DNA of 64,000 bases from NCBI GenBank assembly GCA_027924585.1, contig BSBM01000826.1, positions 14,415,501-14,479,500 of the forward strand. The letters are read 5' to 3'. Made by a program: the position numbers and the translations under genes. This document shows positions 11,385 through 22,549 of the stretch, in pieces. The notes beneath the pieces were generated by a model that ran no database searches, had not been told where the DNA came from, and saw only the letters and a list, made by a program, of their open reading frames with translations. Numbering within the stretch: position 1 is the first letter of the stretch; each line of letters starts with the position of its first letter. Source of the stretch: Larix kaempferi. Its lineage: Eukaryota; Streptophyta; Pinopsida; Pinales; Pinaceae.

Positions 11385-11880
11385 CAAAACCTCAAAAGAG
11401 AATCCCAGGACTGATTATGAGCACAAGGCTCAACCTGTCGGATCTCCCAGGGCACAAATTACATGTGGTCACCACAAAACCTTGAAAGAGCATCCTAGGA
11501 CTGATTACGAGCACAAGGCTCAACCTATCGGATATCCCAGGGCACAAATTACATGTGGTCATGGAAAAACCTCGAAAGAGAATCCCAGGATTGATTACGA
11601 GCACATGGATCAACCTATTGGATCTCCCAGGGCACAAATTATATGCCATAGGACAAAACCTTGAAATAGCATTTGCCAAATATCCCAGGGTACAAATTAC
11701 ATGCCATAGGAAAAACCTCAAAAGAGTATCTGCAAATCTCCCAGGGCACAAATTATATGTCCTCCCAAGCAAAACCTCGAAAGAGCATTTGCCAGATATC
11801 CCAGGGTACAAATTACATGCCATAGGAAAAACCTCGAAAGACTATCTGCAAATCTCCCAGGGCACAAATTACATGCTTAT
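11385..11880 (-). repeat. Two-period tandem repeat (about 90 bp, then about 57 bp)
   Basis: The anchor AAAACCTCGAAAGAG recurs at about 11385, 11476, 11566, 11655, 11711, 11770 and 11827, so spacings are about 90, 90, 89, 56, 59 and 57. Each unit ends in ATCTCCCAGGGCACAAATTA. The short units are the long ones minus the GATTACGAGCACAAGGCTC part. The same long-then-short order is found in C2 at 23468-24030. Predicted proteins from this tract are repeat artefacts. Confidence 0.85.
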
Positions 11881-11905
11881 CTGTACAACCTGTTCCACGG
11901 TCACA

Positions 11906-12495
11906 GAGTATCAACCTGATACTCACCATACATCATCCTGATGTACACATGATCATCCTGATCATCATCACTGCAACATCCTGTTGCATGTCATCTAGAG
12001 CAACATCCTGAAGCCCGTCATCCATGATCATCCTGATCATACACTGCATCCACCTGATGCATACCAAGTATCTACTTGATACATATCATCACACATGATC
12101 CTCCTGATCATACAATGTATCCACTTGATACATACATAGATACATGATCCACACAATGCATCTAATTGATATATATCGATATACATGATCTACTTGATCA
12201 TACACAGTATCCACCTGATACATATACAGATACATGGTCCAAGCATCCAACGTGATGCATATACAAAATACATACAAATGATCCAACCGATCATATCCAA
12301 CATCCAACATGATGCATACCTACATATACATATAAATGATCCAACTGATCATATCCAACATCAAACATGATGCATACATACATATACATATAAATGATCC
12401 AACTGATCATATCCAGCATCCAACATGATGCGTACATACATATACATATAAATGATCCAACTGATCATATCCAGCATCATCCTGATGTATATACA
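11906..12495 (-). repeat. Array of short hairpins with changing stems and ACC/TCC loops
   Basis: Successive perfect inverted repeats with 3-5 nt loops: GAGTATCA-ACC-TGATACTC (11906-11924), TACATCA-TCC-TGATGTA (11929-11945), ATGATCA-TCC-TGATCAT (11949-11965), TGCAACA-TCC-TGTTGCA (11972-11988), ATGATCA-TCC-TGATCAT again (12024-12040), TGCATC-CACCT-GATGCA (12045-12061). GTATC, ATGATC and TGTATC stems with TACTT, CTCCT or CACTT loops follow. From about 12276 the array settles into a unit of about 58 bp containing ATGATC-CAACT-GATCAT. It lies in the 3' untranslated part of C1. The protein-like frames here are not genes. Confidence 0.85.
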
Positions 12496-12635
12496 GAGCA
12501 GTAACTGGAGCATCATCCTAATTCTCATCATCCAGCGCTTACGTCCACAGCCATGTGAAGGATCCTCCCTCCAACATGCTTGGAATGGCTTCAACAAATG
12601 TGTCCATCACTTCTTCCTTGAAGTGTCGCTGATCT

Positions 12636-13278
12636 GAAGAACACCAAGCCTCTCCCTAAAGTACTCGAACTTCACTCTGGCTAGTGGCGTTTTTAGTAAA
12701 TCTGCAATCTAATCATCCGTCGCAACATATAGGAGCTTTACTACTCCTCTCTGCACCATATCCCTGATATAGTGATATTTGATCTCTATGTGTTTCGACC
12801 TGTCATGAAACACTGGGTTCTCAGACAGCTTCACACAACTCTAGTTATCACAGAAGATACCAGTAGCATCCAATGAGAGATCAAATAACTCAGATAGTAG
12901 CTTTCGAAGCCATACTGCCTCACAACTAGCTGAACGGGCTGCAACATACTCTCCCTCAGCTGTACTCAGTGCTACCCAGGACTGCTTCCTGCTGAACCAA
13001 GAGATCACACCTGATCCCATACTAAAGCAGCACCCAGATGTGCTCTTCCTATCTGCAGCATTGCCTGCCCAATTTGAATCAACATAACCTTGCAGGTTAA
13101 ACTTTTGATTCGCTTCATACTTGAGCCCATAATCAACTGTACCCTTCAAGTACCTCAGAATATGCTTTACAGCAACCAGGTGAACACTCCTCGGATCCGT
13201 CAAGAACTGGCTCAATGTGTTCACTGCAAAGCAAATATCTGGTCTCGTGTTTTTCAGGTACATCAAGGACCCAATCAT
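12636..13278 (-). pseudogene. Element C1 Copia RNase H and C-terminus
   Basis: The frame 13278-12841 begins MIGSLMYLKNTRPDICFAV (end of RT) and runs through the Copia RNase H: LQGYVDSNWAGNAADRKSTS (first D), STAEGEYVA (E), and CDN before a stop where CDNQSC is expected. The frame then continues as HDRSKHIEIKYHYIRD to LARVKFEYFRERLGV near 12640. This enzyme degrades the RNA strand during reverse transcription. It is interrupted by TAG stops that look like CAG changes. Its last residues (FRERLGVLQI) are shared with C2. Confidence 0.9.
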
Positions 13279-14110
13279 CTAACGATACACAGAGACATCA
13301 ACCGGCTCAGATGAAGCATCACATAGAAGCTTCAGATTCGATGCCATAGGTGTGGCCATGGCCTTGCAATCCATCATCCCGAACCTCTTCAAGATATCTA
13401 CAGTGTACTTCCCTTGTCCAAGGAAGATCCCATCTGTACTTTGCCACACCTCCATACCTAGGAAATAGTACATCATTCCCAGGTCCTTCATATCGAATTC
13501 AGAAGCAAGCTTCCTCTTTGTATTTGCAATCAATCTGTCATCTCCTGTTACAAACAGGTCATCCACATATCGAAGTAGAACCACAGGATTCCCTTCCTCA
13601 ACCTTGTAGTAAAGGTTGGAATCCACTTTACTCTTGGTAAAGCCCAAACTAGATAGGAAATTCTCCATCCTACCATATCAAGTTTTGGGGGCTTGCTTCA
13701 AGCCATACAAGGCTTTCTTCAATCTACACACATATGACTCCCTGTCATGTGTTTCAAAACCGAGTGGCTGCTCCACATACACTTCCTCCTCAACTACACC
13801 ATTCAAGAAGGCAGTCTTGACATCCATCTAGTGTATCTTCCATTTCATCATTGCGGCCAGGGCAAGTACTGTTCTGATGGAAGTGTACCTGGCTACAGGA
13901 GCAAGAGTTTCTTCATAATCTATTCCCTCTTTCTAAGAGAAGCCACTAGCTATGAATCTTGCCTTGTATTTCTCTACACTGCCATCTGCAGCATGCTTGA
14001 TTTTGTAGATCCATTTGGAAGTCACAATAGACTTCTATTTAGGTCTTGGGACAACATCCCAAACATCATTCTTCATTATTGATTGGTATTCCTCGACCAT
14101 GGCATCCTTC
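13279..14110 (-). pseudogene. Element C1 Copia reverse transcriptase
   Basis: The Copia-type reverse transcriptase reads, with stops, from NDVWDVVPRPK through [55 protein letters not shown] and NLYYKVEEGNPVVLL to the catalytic RYVDDLFVTG (YVDD intact), ending VYR at 13282. In-frame stops include TAG at 13279-13281 and TGA at 13678-13680. C2 keeps CAG (Q) and TGG (W) at the matching codons. Length and order are normal for the family. It is a relic by virtue of about six stops. Confidence 0.92.
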
Positions 14111-16646
14111 CATTCTTTCTTTTCCACTGCTTCTTCATAACTGGAAGGTTCTTTATTCATGATGTCACAGAGCAAAGCAACATAGCTGGTATATGATCTA
14201 GTTCTCTTCTTTGCTCTATGTTCTTCTTCTGTAATGCCAAATCTTTCTGCATCCTGAATGAGCTCTCTATCCCATGCAGGTTTCCTCTTGTGAGAGTTAT
14301 CTTCACGGGGTGGATCTACAGGTTCTTACGGATCTTCAAACTCACGAACAACTTCTGGAATTGCTTCAGTCATGGTAGTGTCTTGAAATCTAGTTTCCTT
14401 AGGTTCTTCATAAACTTCAATAGGTTCCTTCCTTGATTTGATGAATGCTGAATTTTCATCAAATGTTACATCCCTGCTGACATCAATCTTCTTGAATCCT
14501 GGAAAGTATATTCTATAATCCTTCGAGCTTTCCCTGTAACCCACAAAGATACCCTTCTATCCTGAAGGATCTAGGTTGGTCCTCTTTTCCTTTGGGACAT
14601 GAGTGTATACTGGACAACCAAATATTCTGAAATGGCTGACTTCAGGTTTCTTACCAGAAAAGACCTCTTCTGGTGTCTTGTCGTCCAATATCTTGTGGGG
14701 TGTTCTGTTCTACACATATACAGCTGTTCTAGTTGCTTCTTCCCATAGATGCATAGGTAGATCCTGGTCATGCAGCATTGCCCTTGCTGCTTCCATGATT
14801 GTTCTATTCGTCCTTTCTGCAACTCCATTCTGTTGTGGATTGTAAGGAGTATTCAACTCCCTCTTAATCCCTGAATCGCTGCAAAGCTTCTTGAAGTCAC
14901 CTAAGGTGAATTCTCCACCATTGTCGGATCTGAATGTTTTGATCTTCTTGTCAGTTTGATTCTCCATCAAGGTTTTGAATTCCTTGAACTTATCAAACAC
15001 CTCATCTTTGTTCTTCAAGAAGTAGACCCAAGTCTTCCTGGAAAAGTCATCTATGAAAGAGACAGAGTAAACATACCCACTCAGAGAACTGGAAGACATA
15101 GGACCACATACATCTGAGTGGATGATTTCCAGGATACCTTTTTCCTTGCTTTCACTGCTTGAGAAAGCCTTCTTAATGTTCTTACCTTTTGCACATCCTT
15201 TGCAAACGCCTTCATGCTTGGTCTTGATTTCAGGAAGACCTTCTACAACCTTACTTGCAATGGGTAATGCTCTGTAGTGCATATGTGCAAGTCTTCTATG
15301 CCAAAGTTCACTTGGCTCCATGGAATCATGCACCATGGCATGTTCAGGTTGTCCTTTCAATTTATACAAACCTCCCTCTTGCTCTCCAATCACCACTGCA
15401 TCATCAATAGTTTTACCCCTTGGCCACATTAGGACTTGGCCATCTACAAATGCAACCCTCATACCTTTTGCATCCAATGCAGAGATGGAGAGTAGGTTCT
15501 TCTTGAGCCCAGGTACATAAAGGACTTCCTTCATCTTCAAATATTTTCCAGAATCTAGGTTATAGGAGGCTTCACCACTTCCTTTGATGGGATATGGATA
15601 ACCATCCCCAAGTTTCACTTTATGGGGTGATTCATGTTCAGACAGATTTACAAAAGATTCTTTAAACCCAGTCATGTGTTTAGAAGCCCCACTGTCAATT
15701 AACCAATCATTACAACCATGGGAGATAGTACCTGTGAGAGCAGAGATTAGAACATACTCTTCTTCACTTGATGAGTCATAATCACTTTCTATCCTAGCCT
15801 TCTTCTTTGGAGGTTCATCATTATCAACAGCATGAGCATGACATCTTCTTTTGTTATTCTTCTTCTTCTTGTTGAAGTTGTTGTTGTTATCTTTCTTCTT
15901 CTTGGGATAGTATGAAGCAAAGTGTCCCTTTTCATTGCAATTGAAGCATCTGAGATCTTTCTTATCTTTATGATAATGGTGGTGTGAGAATTTCCTGTTA
16001 TGAGATAATTCCTTCCTGGACTTGCCTTTCCTGGCATGTGCTATGAGAGCTTGATCCTCATTTCCCATCTTTTCTTCTTGGGCCACAAGCCTAACTTCTT
16101 CTTGAGAGCATTCCTCCCATAGTCTACTAAAAGAGATCAATTTCTTTCTTGCACAGATTCCTTGAATAAAGGAGTCCCATGACCTAGGTAGGCCATTCAA
16201 AGTGGTCATAACAATTTCACCATTGTCCACTACTTCATCCATAGCTTCAAGTTGTTCCTTGATCTGAGATACCTTAGAGAAGTAAGATTGAATGGTTTCT
16301 CCATTCGACATCTTGACCCCTTTCAATTTATTCCGCAGAGTCATCTTTCGACTTATGTTCTTCCCTTCAAATAACTTGGTCAAGGAGTCAAACATCTCCT
16401 TGGGTGTCTTTAGAGAAGACACATGGGGTATGAGATGGTCTTTGATAGAATCAACAATGATTCTCTTTGCCTTGACCAAGTTCTTCTTATGCAATACCTT
16501 AGCCTCTTCATCCTCTGGGATAGGGATGTCTTCTTTTATATGAGTCTAACTCATTCTCTTCCAGGATTAACCCAATCCTATACTTCCAGGCTCGGAAGTT
16601 ATCAGCCCCTTTAAGCTTATCCTCAAGCTTGGTGTGGTGAGACATC
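14111..16646 (-). pseudogene. Element C1 gag-protease-integrase polyprotein
   Basis: It starts at ATG 16646 (MSHHTKLEDKLKGADNF), with a frameshift near 16545 and a 594-codon open stretch 16494-14710. In order: Copia gag (TLRNKLKGVKMSNGETIQSY); a zinc knuckle CFNCNEKGHFASYYP with its last C changed to Y; a Lys-rich linker; protease WLIDSGASKHMTG; integrase zinc finger LWHRRLAHMH..GVCKGCAKGK; integrase DDE as HSDVCGPM, RSDNGGEF and NGVAERTNRTIME. After a stop at 14710 the chain continues (PEVSHFRIFG, GYRESSKDYRIYFP) to the linker before RT. The gag start lies close to the leader, and no other upstream ATG is better. Confidence 0.92.
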
Positions 16647-17206
16647 TTAAGAGTACTTCAAATGGAAATAGAAAATATTTAGGTCTTACCACTTGAATTG
16701 CTGAAAACTGGATCTGGTCCCAGATTAGGGTTTGTCGGAAAAACCCTAAAAATTCAAAATGTAAATTTCAACTTTCTGAAAGGATAGAAAGATGCGCCTT
16801 GATGAGCTGATCAACCTGGTGTATTCAGAAATTGAGATCTGCAAAGCTACACCCTTCAAAACTGCCTTTATGTCTTCCCAGATTCACTCAGGAGAGCCCT
16901 GAATTAGGGTTTGAGTTTCCCGGAGATATACCCAGCCAAAAATCTCGATCCAAAGCTCTAAACTTAAATTTTTGCAAGGAGCTTCTAGCTATGTCTTAAT
17001 ATTTCAGAAATTCCTATTTTTGTGGAAACCCTAATTTGTAGGGCCAAATCTTAAAATGCTCAGAATTGAATTCTGATTAGACAGATAGATTCTCCTTGAT
17101 GAGTAGAGTCAATCTACTATACTGCTTTTCCAAAAGCTATGGAGAGAAACCCAATAAACAAGAAACTCAAGTTTCCATCACTGCATAATGTCTTCTTCTC
17201 AGGTTA
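16647..17206 (-). other. Element C1 leader between PBS and gag
   Basis: About 560 bases of non-coding leader containing the phrases AGGGTTT and CCCTAA several times. Parts match the leader of C2 (around 27300-27480, for example GGATAGAAA.ATGCGCCTTGATGAGCTGATCAA). No reading frame is evident. Confidence 0.6.
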
Positions 17207-17218
17207 GCTCTGATACCA
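17207..17218 (-). promoter_or_regulatory. Element C1 primer-binding site
   Basis: TGGTATCAGAGC on the minus strand begins at the base after the 5' LTR end. It is complementary to the 3' end of initiator methionine tRNA, the usual Copia primer. Confidence 0.93.
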
Positions 17219-17811
17219 TGTTAAATTTTGAGCATTAATTCACAATACTCTAGGATCTTTACTGATAGAATAACATGTACAGTATATCAAAGCATAACAA
17301 TCATAACAAGCATGTCAATCATCACAAGAATCAAAAGCATGAGAGACAAGAGACACAGAGTTTCTGTGGGGAAAACCCTTAGGTAAAAAACCCCACAACT
17401 TCCTCAGAGATAGAGAGAGCAATGGCTCAACCAAAGTACAACCAAAATACACAAAGATAGTCTCCTAGTCTCCTCCTCACTAGTGCGCCACTTTCTGAGT
17501 GAGTGAAGTGTGAGTTTCCGAGTGATCCAAATAGAGATCTCCTGATCTCTATTTATACTAGTCTGTTTGCCCAGTGACCTTATGGGGTCGACTTGTCTAG
17601 CTAGGTACATCAACCATATAATATATATTTCAGGGCCAACCCCACACATGGTGGTCTAATAACCTATTGGCAAGTACACACACTTGCGACACTTGTCAAT
17701 ACACATGACGACACTTCCTTATAGAGGAATAACACATCTCTTATAAGGGTACAATAAATATACATTAAATACATAGATGAAATACATTTCGAAGTTACAT
17801 ATACATCAACA
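17219..17811 (-). repeat. Element C1 5' LTR
   Basis: A 593-bp copy of 10451-11054, about 11 bp shorter because of small indels (one near 17470). It contains the minus-strand TATAAATA at 17550-17557, the likely core promoter of the element. It is followed by the target duplication ATCTT at 17812-17816. Confidence 0.95.
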
Positions 17812-17816
17812 ATCTT

Positions 17817-18244
17817 CTGATTTGTAAATCAATCCCTGTGTAGAAAAGATGGCCATGAATCCAGTAGTACCTAGCACTCTGTTGTATGATCTTCCTTTTT
17901 TCTCTCTTTGATAGATGTGCTGGAAGCTAACCTGCAGCCAAAAAGTTAGCAATATCTGCATACCATGGGGAATGAGTTGATACTGCAAACAAATGTTCAT
18001 CAGGGAAGGAATCTTCTACTGGTAAATTGTCATCATTGTTAGTAAGTCGAGATAAGAAATCTGCAACAACATTTTCCTTCACTGGTCTATCAATAATTGT
18101 GATATCAAATTCCTGTAACAGTAACAGCCATCTAGTAACTCTAGCATTCGTGATTGGTTTATTCATTAAATATTTGATAGCAGGAGATAAGTTCTTGCTA
18201 ATGTAATAAATTGCATAAGGAGCATTACCTTCCTGCTGTCCCAA
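17817..18244 (-). pseudogene. Element B RNase H to integrase junction
   Basis: The frame 18244-17927 reads GQQEGNAPYAIYYISKNLSP, then WLLLLQEFDITIIDRP and NVVADFLSRL: the Gypsy RNase H C-terminal half and the tether into integrase. After a stop it continues HLSKREKRKIIQQSARYYW and HLFYTG, the N-terminal integrase region, up to the C1 insertion point. The matching remainder resumes at 10445. The catalytic N-terminal half of RNase H (DASETTIGAVLG) overlaps a stop-containing stretch just upstream, at about 18245-18310. Confidence 0.85.
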
Positions 18245-19170
18245 AACTGCTCCAATGGTAGTTTCTGAAGCATCTCAAGAAATATGAAAAGGAAGATCCC
18301 AATTGGCCCCTCATAAGATGGGTGCTGTAGATAGCCTTTTCTTTAGCTTAGTACACGCTGTTTGGCATGCATCATTCCAGAAAAAATATGCATCCTTCAT
18401 CAACAAAGTAAACAAAGGAGAAGCTAGTTTGGAAATTTTTTCTATGAACCTTCTGTAATAGCCAGCGTTCCCCAAGAAGCTATGTACATCATTTTGTGTT
18501 CCAAGGGTTGATATATTTTCAATTACCTTGATTTTGGATGGATCTACTTGGTTACCATCAAAAGAGATGAAGTGGCCCAAAACTATGCCCTTCCTCATCA
18601 TCATATGGCACTTTTCAGTGCTTAAAGAGAGCTGGCTTTGTTCATAGCGTTTCAAGACCTTTTCTAAATTTTTCAGTGCTTCCTCATAACTATCACCATA
18701 TGGAGTAAAGTCATCCATAAAAATCTACATGCAATCATTTACCATCTCTGAAAAGATTCCAATCACTGCTCTCTGAAATGTGGCTGGTGTGTTGCACAAC
18801 CAAAAAGGAAGTACCTGATATGCAAAAGTTCCCCAAGGGCAGGTGAAAGTGGTTTTGTCTTGATCTTCTGGAGCAATCTGGATTTGGTTGTAGCCACTAA
18901 ATCCATCTAGAAAGGAAAAATACTTCTTCCTAGACAAGGTATCAAGGACCTGATCGATAAAAGGTAAGGGGAAGTGGTCCTTCTACGTTGCCTTGTTCAA
19001 TTCTCTGTAATCTACGCAGACCCTCCATTTCCCATTCTTCTTTGGCACAATCATGAGTGGAGAAACCCACTCACTGTCTGAAATCGGGTATGTAAATCCT
19101 GCTTCCAAAAGTTTTTGGATCTCTTCTTTCACAATGTCTCTTAGGTTCAAGTTCATCCTTCGTTGTGGTT
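18245..19170 (-). pseudogene. Element B reverse transcriptase
   Basis: RT motifs in order: WVSPLMIVPKKNGKWRVCVD, YRELNKAT then a stop, HFPLPFIDQ, YFSFLDGFSGYNQI, TTFTCPWGTFAY, TPATFQRAV, a stop in front of IFMDDFTPYG (catalytic box FMDD, as in Tat/Athila types), LSLSTEKCHMM, GIVLGHFIS and FLGNAGYYRRFIEKIS, ending with a stop at 18308-18310. Only two or three stops disrupt about 300 residues. It would copy element RNA into DNA, primed at 22515-22532. The remaining 65 or so bases, to 18245, are the start of RNase H. Confidence 0.92.
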
Positions 19171-20221
19171 GACACATAGGCCTGGATTCGCTCTTAATAT
19201 AAATGTGATGGGTACACAGATTAGAAAGAATCCCTTTCATGTCTGTATACTCCCAAGCGAAAGCTCCCCTTCGTTGTTTCAGCAGAGTGACTAGTTGTTC
19301 CAGCTCACTGGGCATAAGGTTTGGATTGATGTTCAATGTTTTCCCCGGCTCAATTTCCACTAGAAAATTTTTTGAATTCTTGAGTAATGGAATTATACTG
19401 GCATCACTGACTAGAGTTTCTTCTATAAGATTTTCTTGTTCTTTCTCATCGAATGTACTATAGAGAATCTGATAGACATGCTTATTGATGGACGTGGGCT
19501 CACTGATGAAACCGTTAATGGAATCATCCTCTATTTCATCCTTAAATGTTAAGGCTCTCCCTATTGTTAATAACGGCTGGACACCTTCCTCCTCTTCCAA
19601 ATCTACCCAAAGTGGAGTTTCAGCTTCTGTGCTTGGTCGAGCTGGAGGATATAAGGTTAGGATTTTGATCTTAGTCCCGTCTGAGATGGTCATAGATCCT
19701 GACTGATAGATGATACATGCATATGTTGTGGCCAACCACAGTCTTCCCAGGATTAGTGAGTGTCCCCCCAACTGATATTTCGGCTGTAACACCAAGAAAT
19801 CCGTAGGGTATTCCCACGAGTCAACTGAGATTACAAGGTAGTCTAGGATCCCCTCAGGCTTGATTGTCGATCTGTTAGCAAGTTCTAAGATGATAGGGGT
19901 TGGGAGAAGGTTAGTGAGTCCAAGTTTCTTCACAGTTTCTATGGTCATAACGTTAATAGCCATGCCTAAGTCTACCAAGACGTTGGGGATTTGTGTGTTT
20001 ACTATGTGAACTGTCACAGTAGGATTACCAGGATCATTGTATTTTGCCATAGGAGTCTTCCCCATTATCAATTCGGAAAGTTTTCCCAATACATGGACAA
20101 TGGAAGTATCCCTAGGCCTTCTTCCTGGTTTCTTGACACATAAATCCCTAACAGTCTTAGCATAGATGGGCATGTCATGGAGGGCTTGTAATAATGGAAT
20201 TTTGACATACAATTTTTTCAA
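19171..20221 (-). pseudogene. Element B aspartic protease and linker to RT
   Basis: This is the N-terminal 350 residues of the 412-codon open stretch 20221-18983. The retropepsin-like region has VLVDLGMAINVMT, where the catalytic D-S/T-G is DLG, followed by PTPIILELANRSTIKPEGIL and HSLILGRLWLATTYA. It then has an acidic linker (WVDLEEEEG) and the RT approach GAFAWEYTDMKGI..RRMNLNLRD. The same DLG triplet occurs in many plant Tat-type elements, so it need not be a mutation. Upstream is the segment LQALHDMPIYAKTVRDLC. The stretch is unusually well preserved for this window. Confidence 0.85.
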
Positions 20222-21282
20222 TTCTCCTAAGAGATTGAATCGAGGCTATTCCACTATTTTTTGCAGGGCCAATTGTTTAGGGTATGGCAGTTCTCTCATC
20301 AATTGTGTAGCCTGTGCTTCGTTGTGCGTTACTTTCTAAGTTTCAGCCACTGTTTCAGCAGGAATGTCATCATCATCAATAATGGGGATTGTTGAATGAA
20401 CATTATTCTCATAGTGCTGATTCACTCCAGTTCCAGTCACTGGGGATGGAACATCCTTAGTGATGATGGGTTCCACTACCCTCCCTGATCGTAATCGTAT
20501 ATCATTGCAGGGAACTTGGGAAATGGAATACGCAGGCATGTTGGCAGTCTCAAACTGATGTACTACTTTATTGTTCGGGTTTGGGTTAGGTTGTGCAGGT
20601 AGCTGTGGTTGAAGTGGTGCATTCGTAGGTGCAACATTGTTTTGGAATTGCAGCTGTGGCTGTTGGTATTGTTGGTGAGGATACTGTTGAGGAGGATACT
20701 GTTGATACTGAGTCTGGTGATGGGGGAAGTTATTTCCTTGGTAATAATTTCTCTAGTTGGAATTCCAAGGGGCTTGATTGTTTGACTACTGTGACCATGG
20801 TGTCCAAGAATTAGGATTTTGCATTGAATTCTGAGATGGATTCCACTGGTTACCAGAATAATGTGAAGAGAATTGTGTATTCATATTATTCATATTATTC
20901 ATACCATTCATATTATTCAGAAAAAATGATGGGTCTTGATTCATACCTTGATTGCGAGGCTGCTATGGTTTTTTCTATGCAATGAAGTAAGCTTGTTCCA
21001 CATTTGAAGTGGATGCCTGCAGAACTTCCTTGACCTTAGGTAGTGAGGAACATTCCTTGGTTTCATGCTCCAACTCACATATTCTACATATTTATGCTTT
21101 GTCCAACGGGCATTCATTTAGTGGGTGCTTTTTCCTCCATTTGGGACATAATACACCAAGTGAAAGGATGTTGGAGCTCTCAAGACATCCAACTCTGAGG
21201 AAATGGATCTCATCATATCAGTCTTAAAATTCTCTAGCAAGTTGCTTATCTCTGCTCGAGTGGCTCCTCCACTAGCTGACTT
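20222..21282 (-). pseudogene. Element B gag C-terminus: zinc knuckles and Asn/Gln-rich region
   Basis: Reading down the minus strand there are two CCHC-like knuckles with C-x2-C-x3-H-x4-C spacing. The first is CPKWRKKHPLNEC (about 21148-21106), with its second C changed to W. The second is CRICELEHETKEC (about 21095-21060), intact. A stop separates them. They are followed by an Asn/Met/Gln/Pro-rich low-complexity region (repeats of NNMN and QYPPQQYP, about 20900-20600) and a frame 20539-20336 ending in an Asp run. Zinc knuckles bind the element RNA during packaging. The region is broken by several stops. Confidence 0.75.
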
Positions 21283-22445
21283 CTATGTCCTAGTGAATAC
21301 ATCCTGATCTCGATCCTTGTCTCGTTTGCTAGTTCTAGAGGATCCCATTGAGTACCTTCGACATAATTCAATGATATTCTTGAAAGGTTCTTTTGAGATG
21401 TATCCTTTCCCCAACAGATTCAACATATCAAGGTAGTCTTCCCTAATTCCTCGTAGCAAAAAAATATTAAGTACATCTTTTCCAATCTCAATGTGTCCAG
21501 ACCTTTGTAAATTGTACAACAATCTTTCCACAAAGTCTTCCAATCTGTCTTCTTCCTTCTGAACCATTTTAAACAACTCTTCTTTTCTATCCCTAGTTCT
21601 ACAATATTCTTGATATTTAGAGAGAAAGGTGTTTTTCATTTGGTCCCAAGTAGTATTGGTCTCACGACCTAGACTCATGAACCAACGCAGAGCATTTCCT
21701 TTCAAGGTGGCTAGGAACAATTTCAGCTTCTGAACACTAGAGGTGTAATCATAGCTGCGACAGAGGATATCAAACTCAAAAAGAAATTCATCAAGATCTT
21801 CAGAAGATTTACCATGGAAATTCGGGAGAACTGATGGTGAGATTTTTTCATAGGAGCTGCTCCAGGTGTCTGGAGGATAGGGAATTCTAATGTAGCCACA
21901 GTATTACCAGGCTGATTATCTTCCACTTCTTCTTCCCGGTTCTCCCTATGTTCATTCTCTCCTTCCTATTCTCTATCAGCCATGTTGTCGGTCCAAAATT
22001 TAATGGCCTCCTTTATGAGTTCTTCCTCTACCCTCACTTCTTCTTCTCTCTTCCTCTCTTCTTCTCGCCTTTTCTCTTCCTCTGCTTCTCGGTGAGTCTC
22101 CAACAACACTTCCTTAGTAACTCTGGTTCCATTGATATAATGAATCTCCTCTCTATCCGGTACACCCACGACACTTCCCTTGTCTTCAAGAGGTTTCTTT
22201 TCTGCAATGGGAGTGGATGGTCCCGTTATGTTCTCCACAGTTGATGCTGGATTCTCAAGATTGGGAGGAACATAATTTCCTCTTCGTGTAGACATCCGCG
22301 GTGGTCTGGTAGAAGAATCAACCTTAGCAATTATATCGTCGATGAATGTTGCTCTTCCTAGAACTGCACTACGACCTCGACCTCGTCCACCTGCAGTGTT
22401 AGTATTTAAAGGGGGTTCTCGATTTTTTTTCTTGTATTCATGCAT
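21283..22445 (-). pseudogene. Element B gag N-terminus and capsid
   Basis: It starts at ATG 22445 (MHEYKKKNREPP), about 70 bases from the PBS. It has an Arg/Gly patch (GGRGRGRSAVLGR), a strongly charged Glu/Arg helix (REAEEEKRREEERKREEE) and, after frameshifts near 21926 and 21720, the retrotransposon gag core LKGNALRWFMSLGRETNTTW, WDQMKNTFLSKYQEYC and EDRLEDFVERLLYNL. Gag forms the particle. The frames are 22445-21966, 21926-21723 and 21720-21283. A poly-P-free N-terminus and coiled segment are typical of long plant Gypsy gags. Confidence 0.88.
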
Positions 22446-22514
22446 GTTGTAAATAATTAAACTAAAATGAAATAAAAAACCAACTACTAACTGTGTTTAT
22501 CAATTACCATCCCC

Positions 22515-22532
22515 TCCCCGACAATGGCGCCA
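22515..22532 (-). promoter_or_regulatory. Element B primer-binding site
   Basis: TGGCGCCATTGTCGGGGA on the minus strand starts 3 bases inside the 5' LTR. It is two transitions away from TGGCGCCGTTGCCGGGGA, the tRNA-Asp-type PBS used by many plant Tat/Athila elements. Confidence 0.9.
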
Positions 22533-22549
22533 AAATGTTGGTCACCCTA

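Larger units (their letters stand above)
10451..17811 (-). mobile_element. Element C1: Copia retrotransposon inside element B
   Basis: A 7361-bp minus-strand Copia element with LTRs 10451-11054 and 17219-17811, flanked by the exact target duplication ATCTT (10446-10450 and 17812-17816). PBS is at 17207-17218 and PPT at 11055-11063. The order read on the minus strand is leader, gag, protease, integrase, RT, RNase H, then an untranslated tract of about 1.6 kb made of a hairpin array and 90/57-bp repeats. The reading frame carries many stops, so the copy is dead, but all Copia domains are present. It interrupts B just before the integrase zinc finger. Confidence 0.95.

Noticed and set aside
12089-12597. 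Tyr/Met-rich frames (YMYVRIM.. and DQLDHVYV..) as genes
   Set aside because: They arise from the hairpin array and its 58-bp units in the 3' tract of C1; the same occurs in C2.
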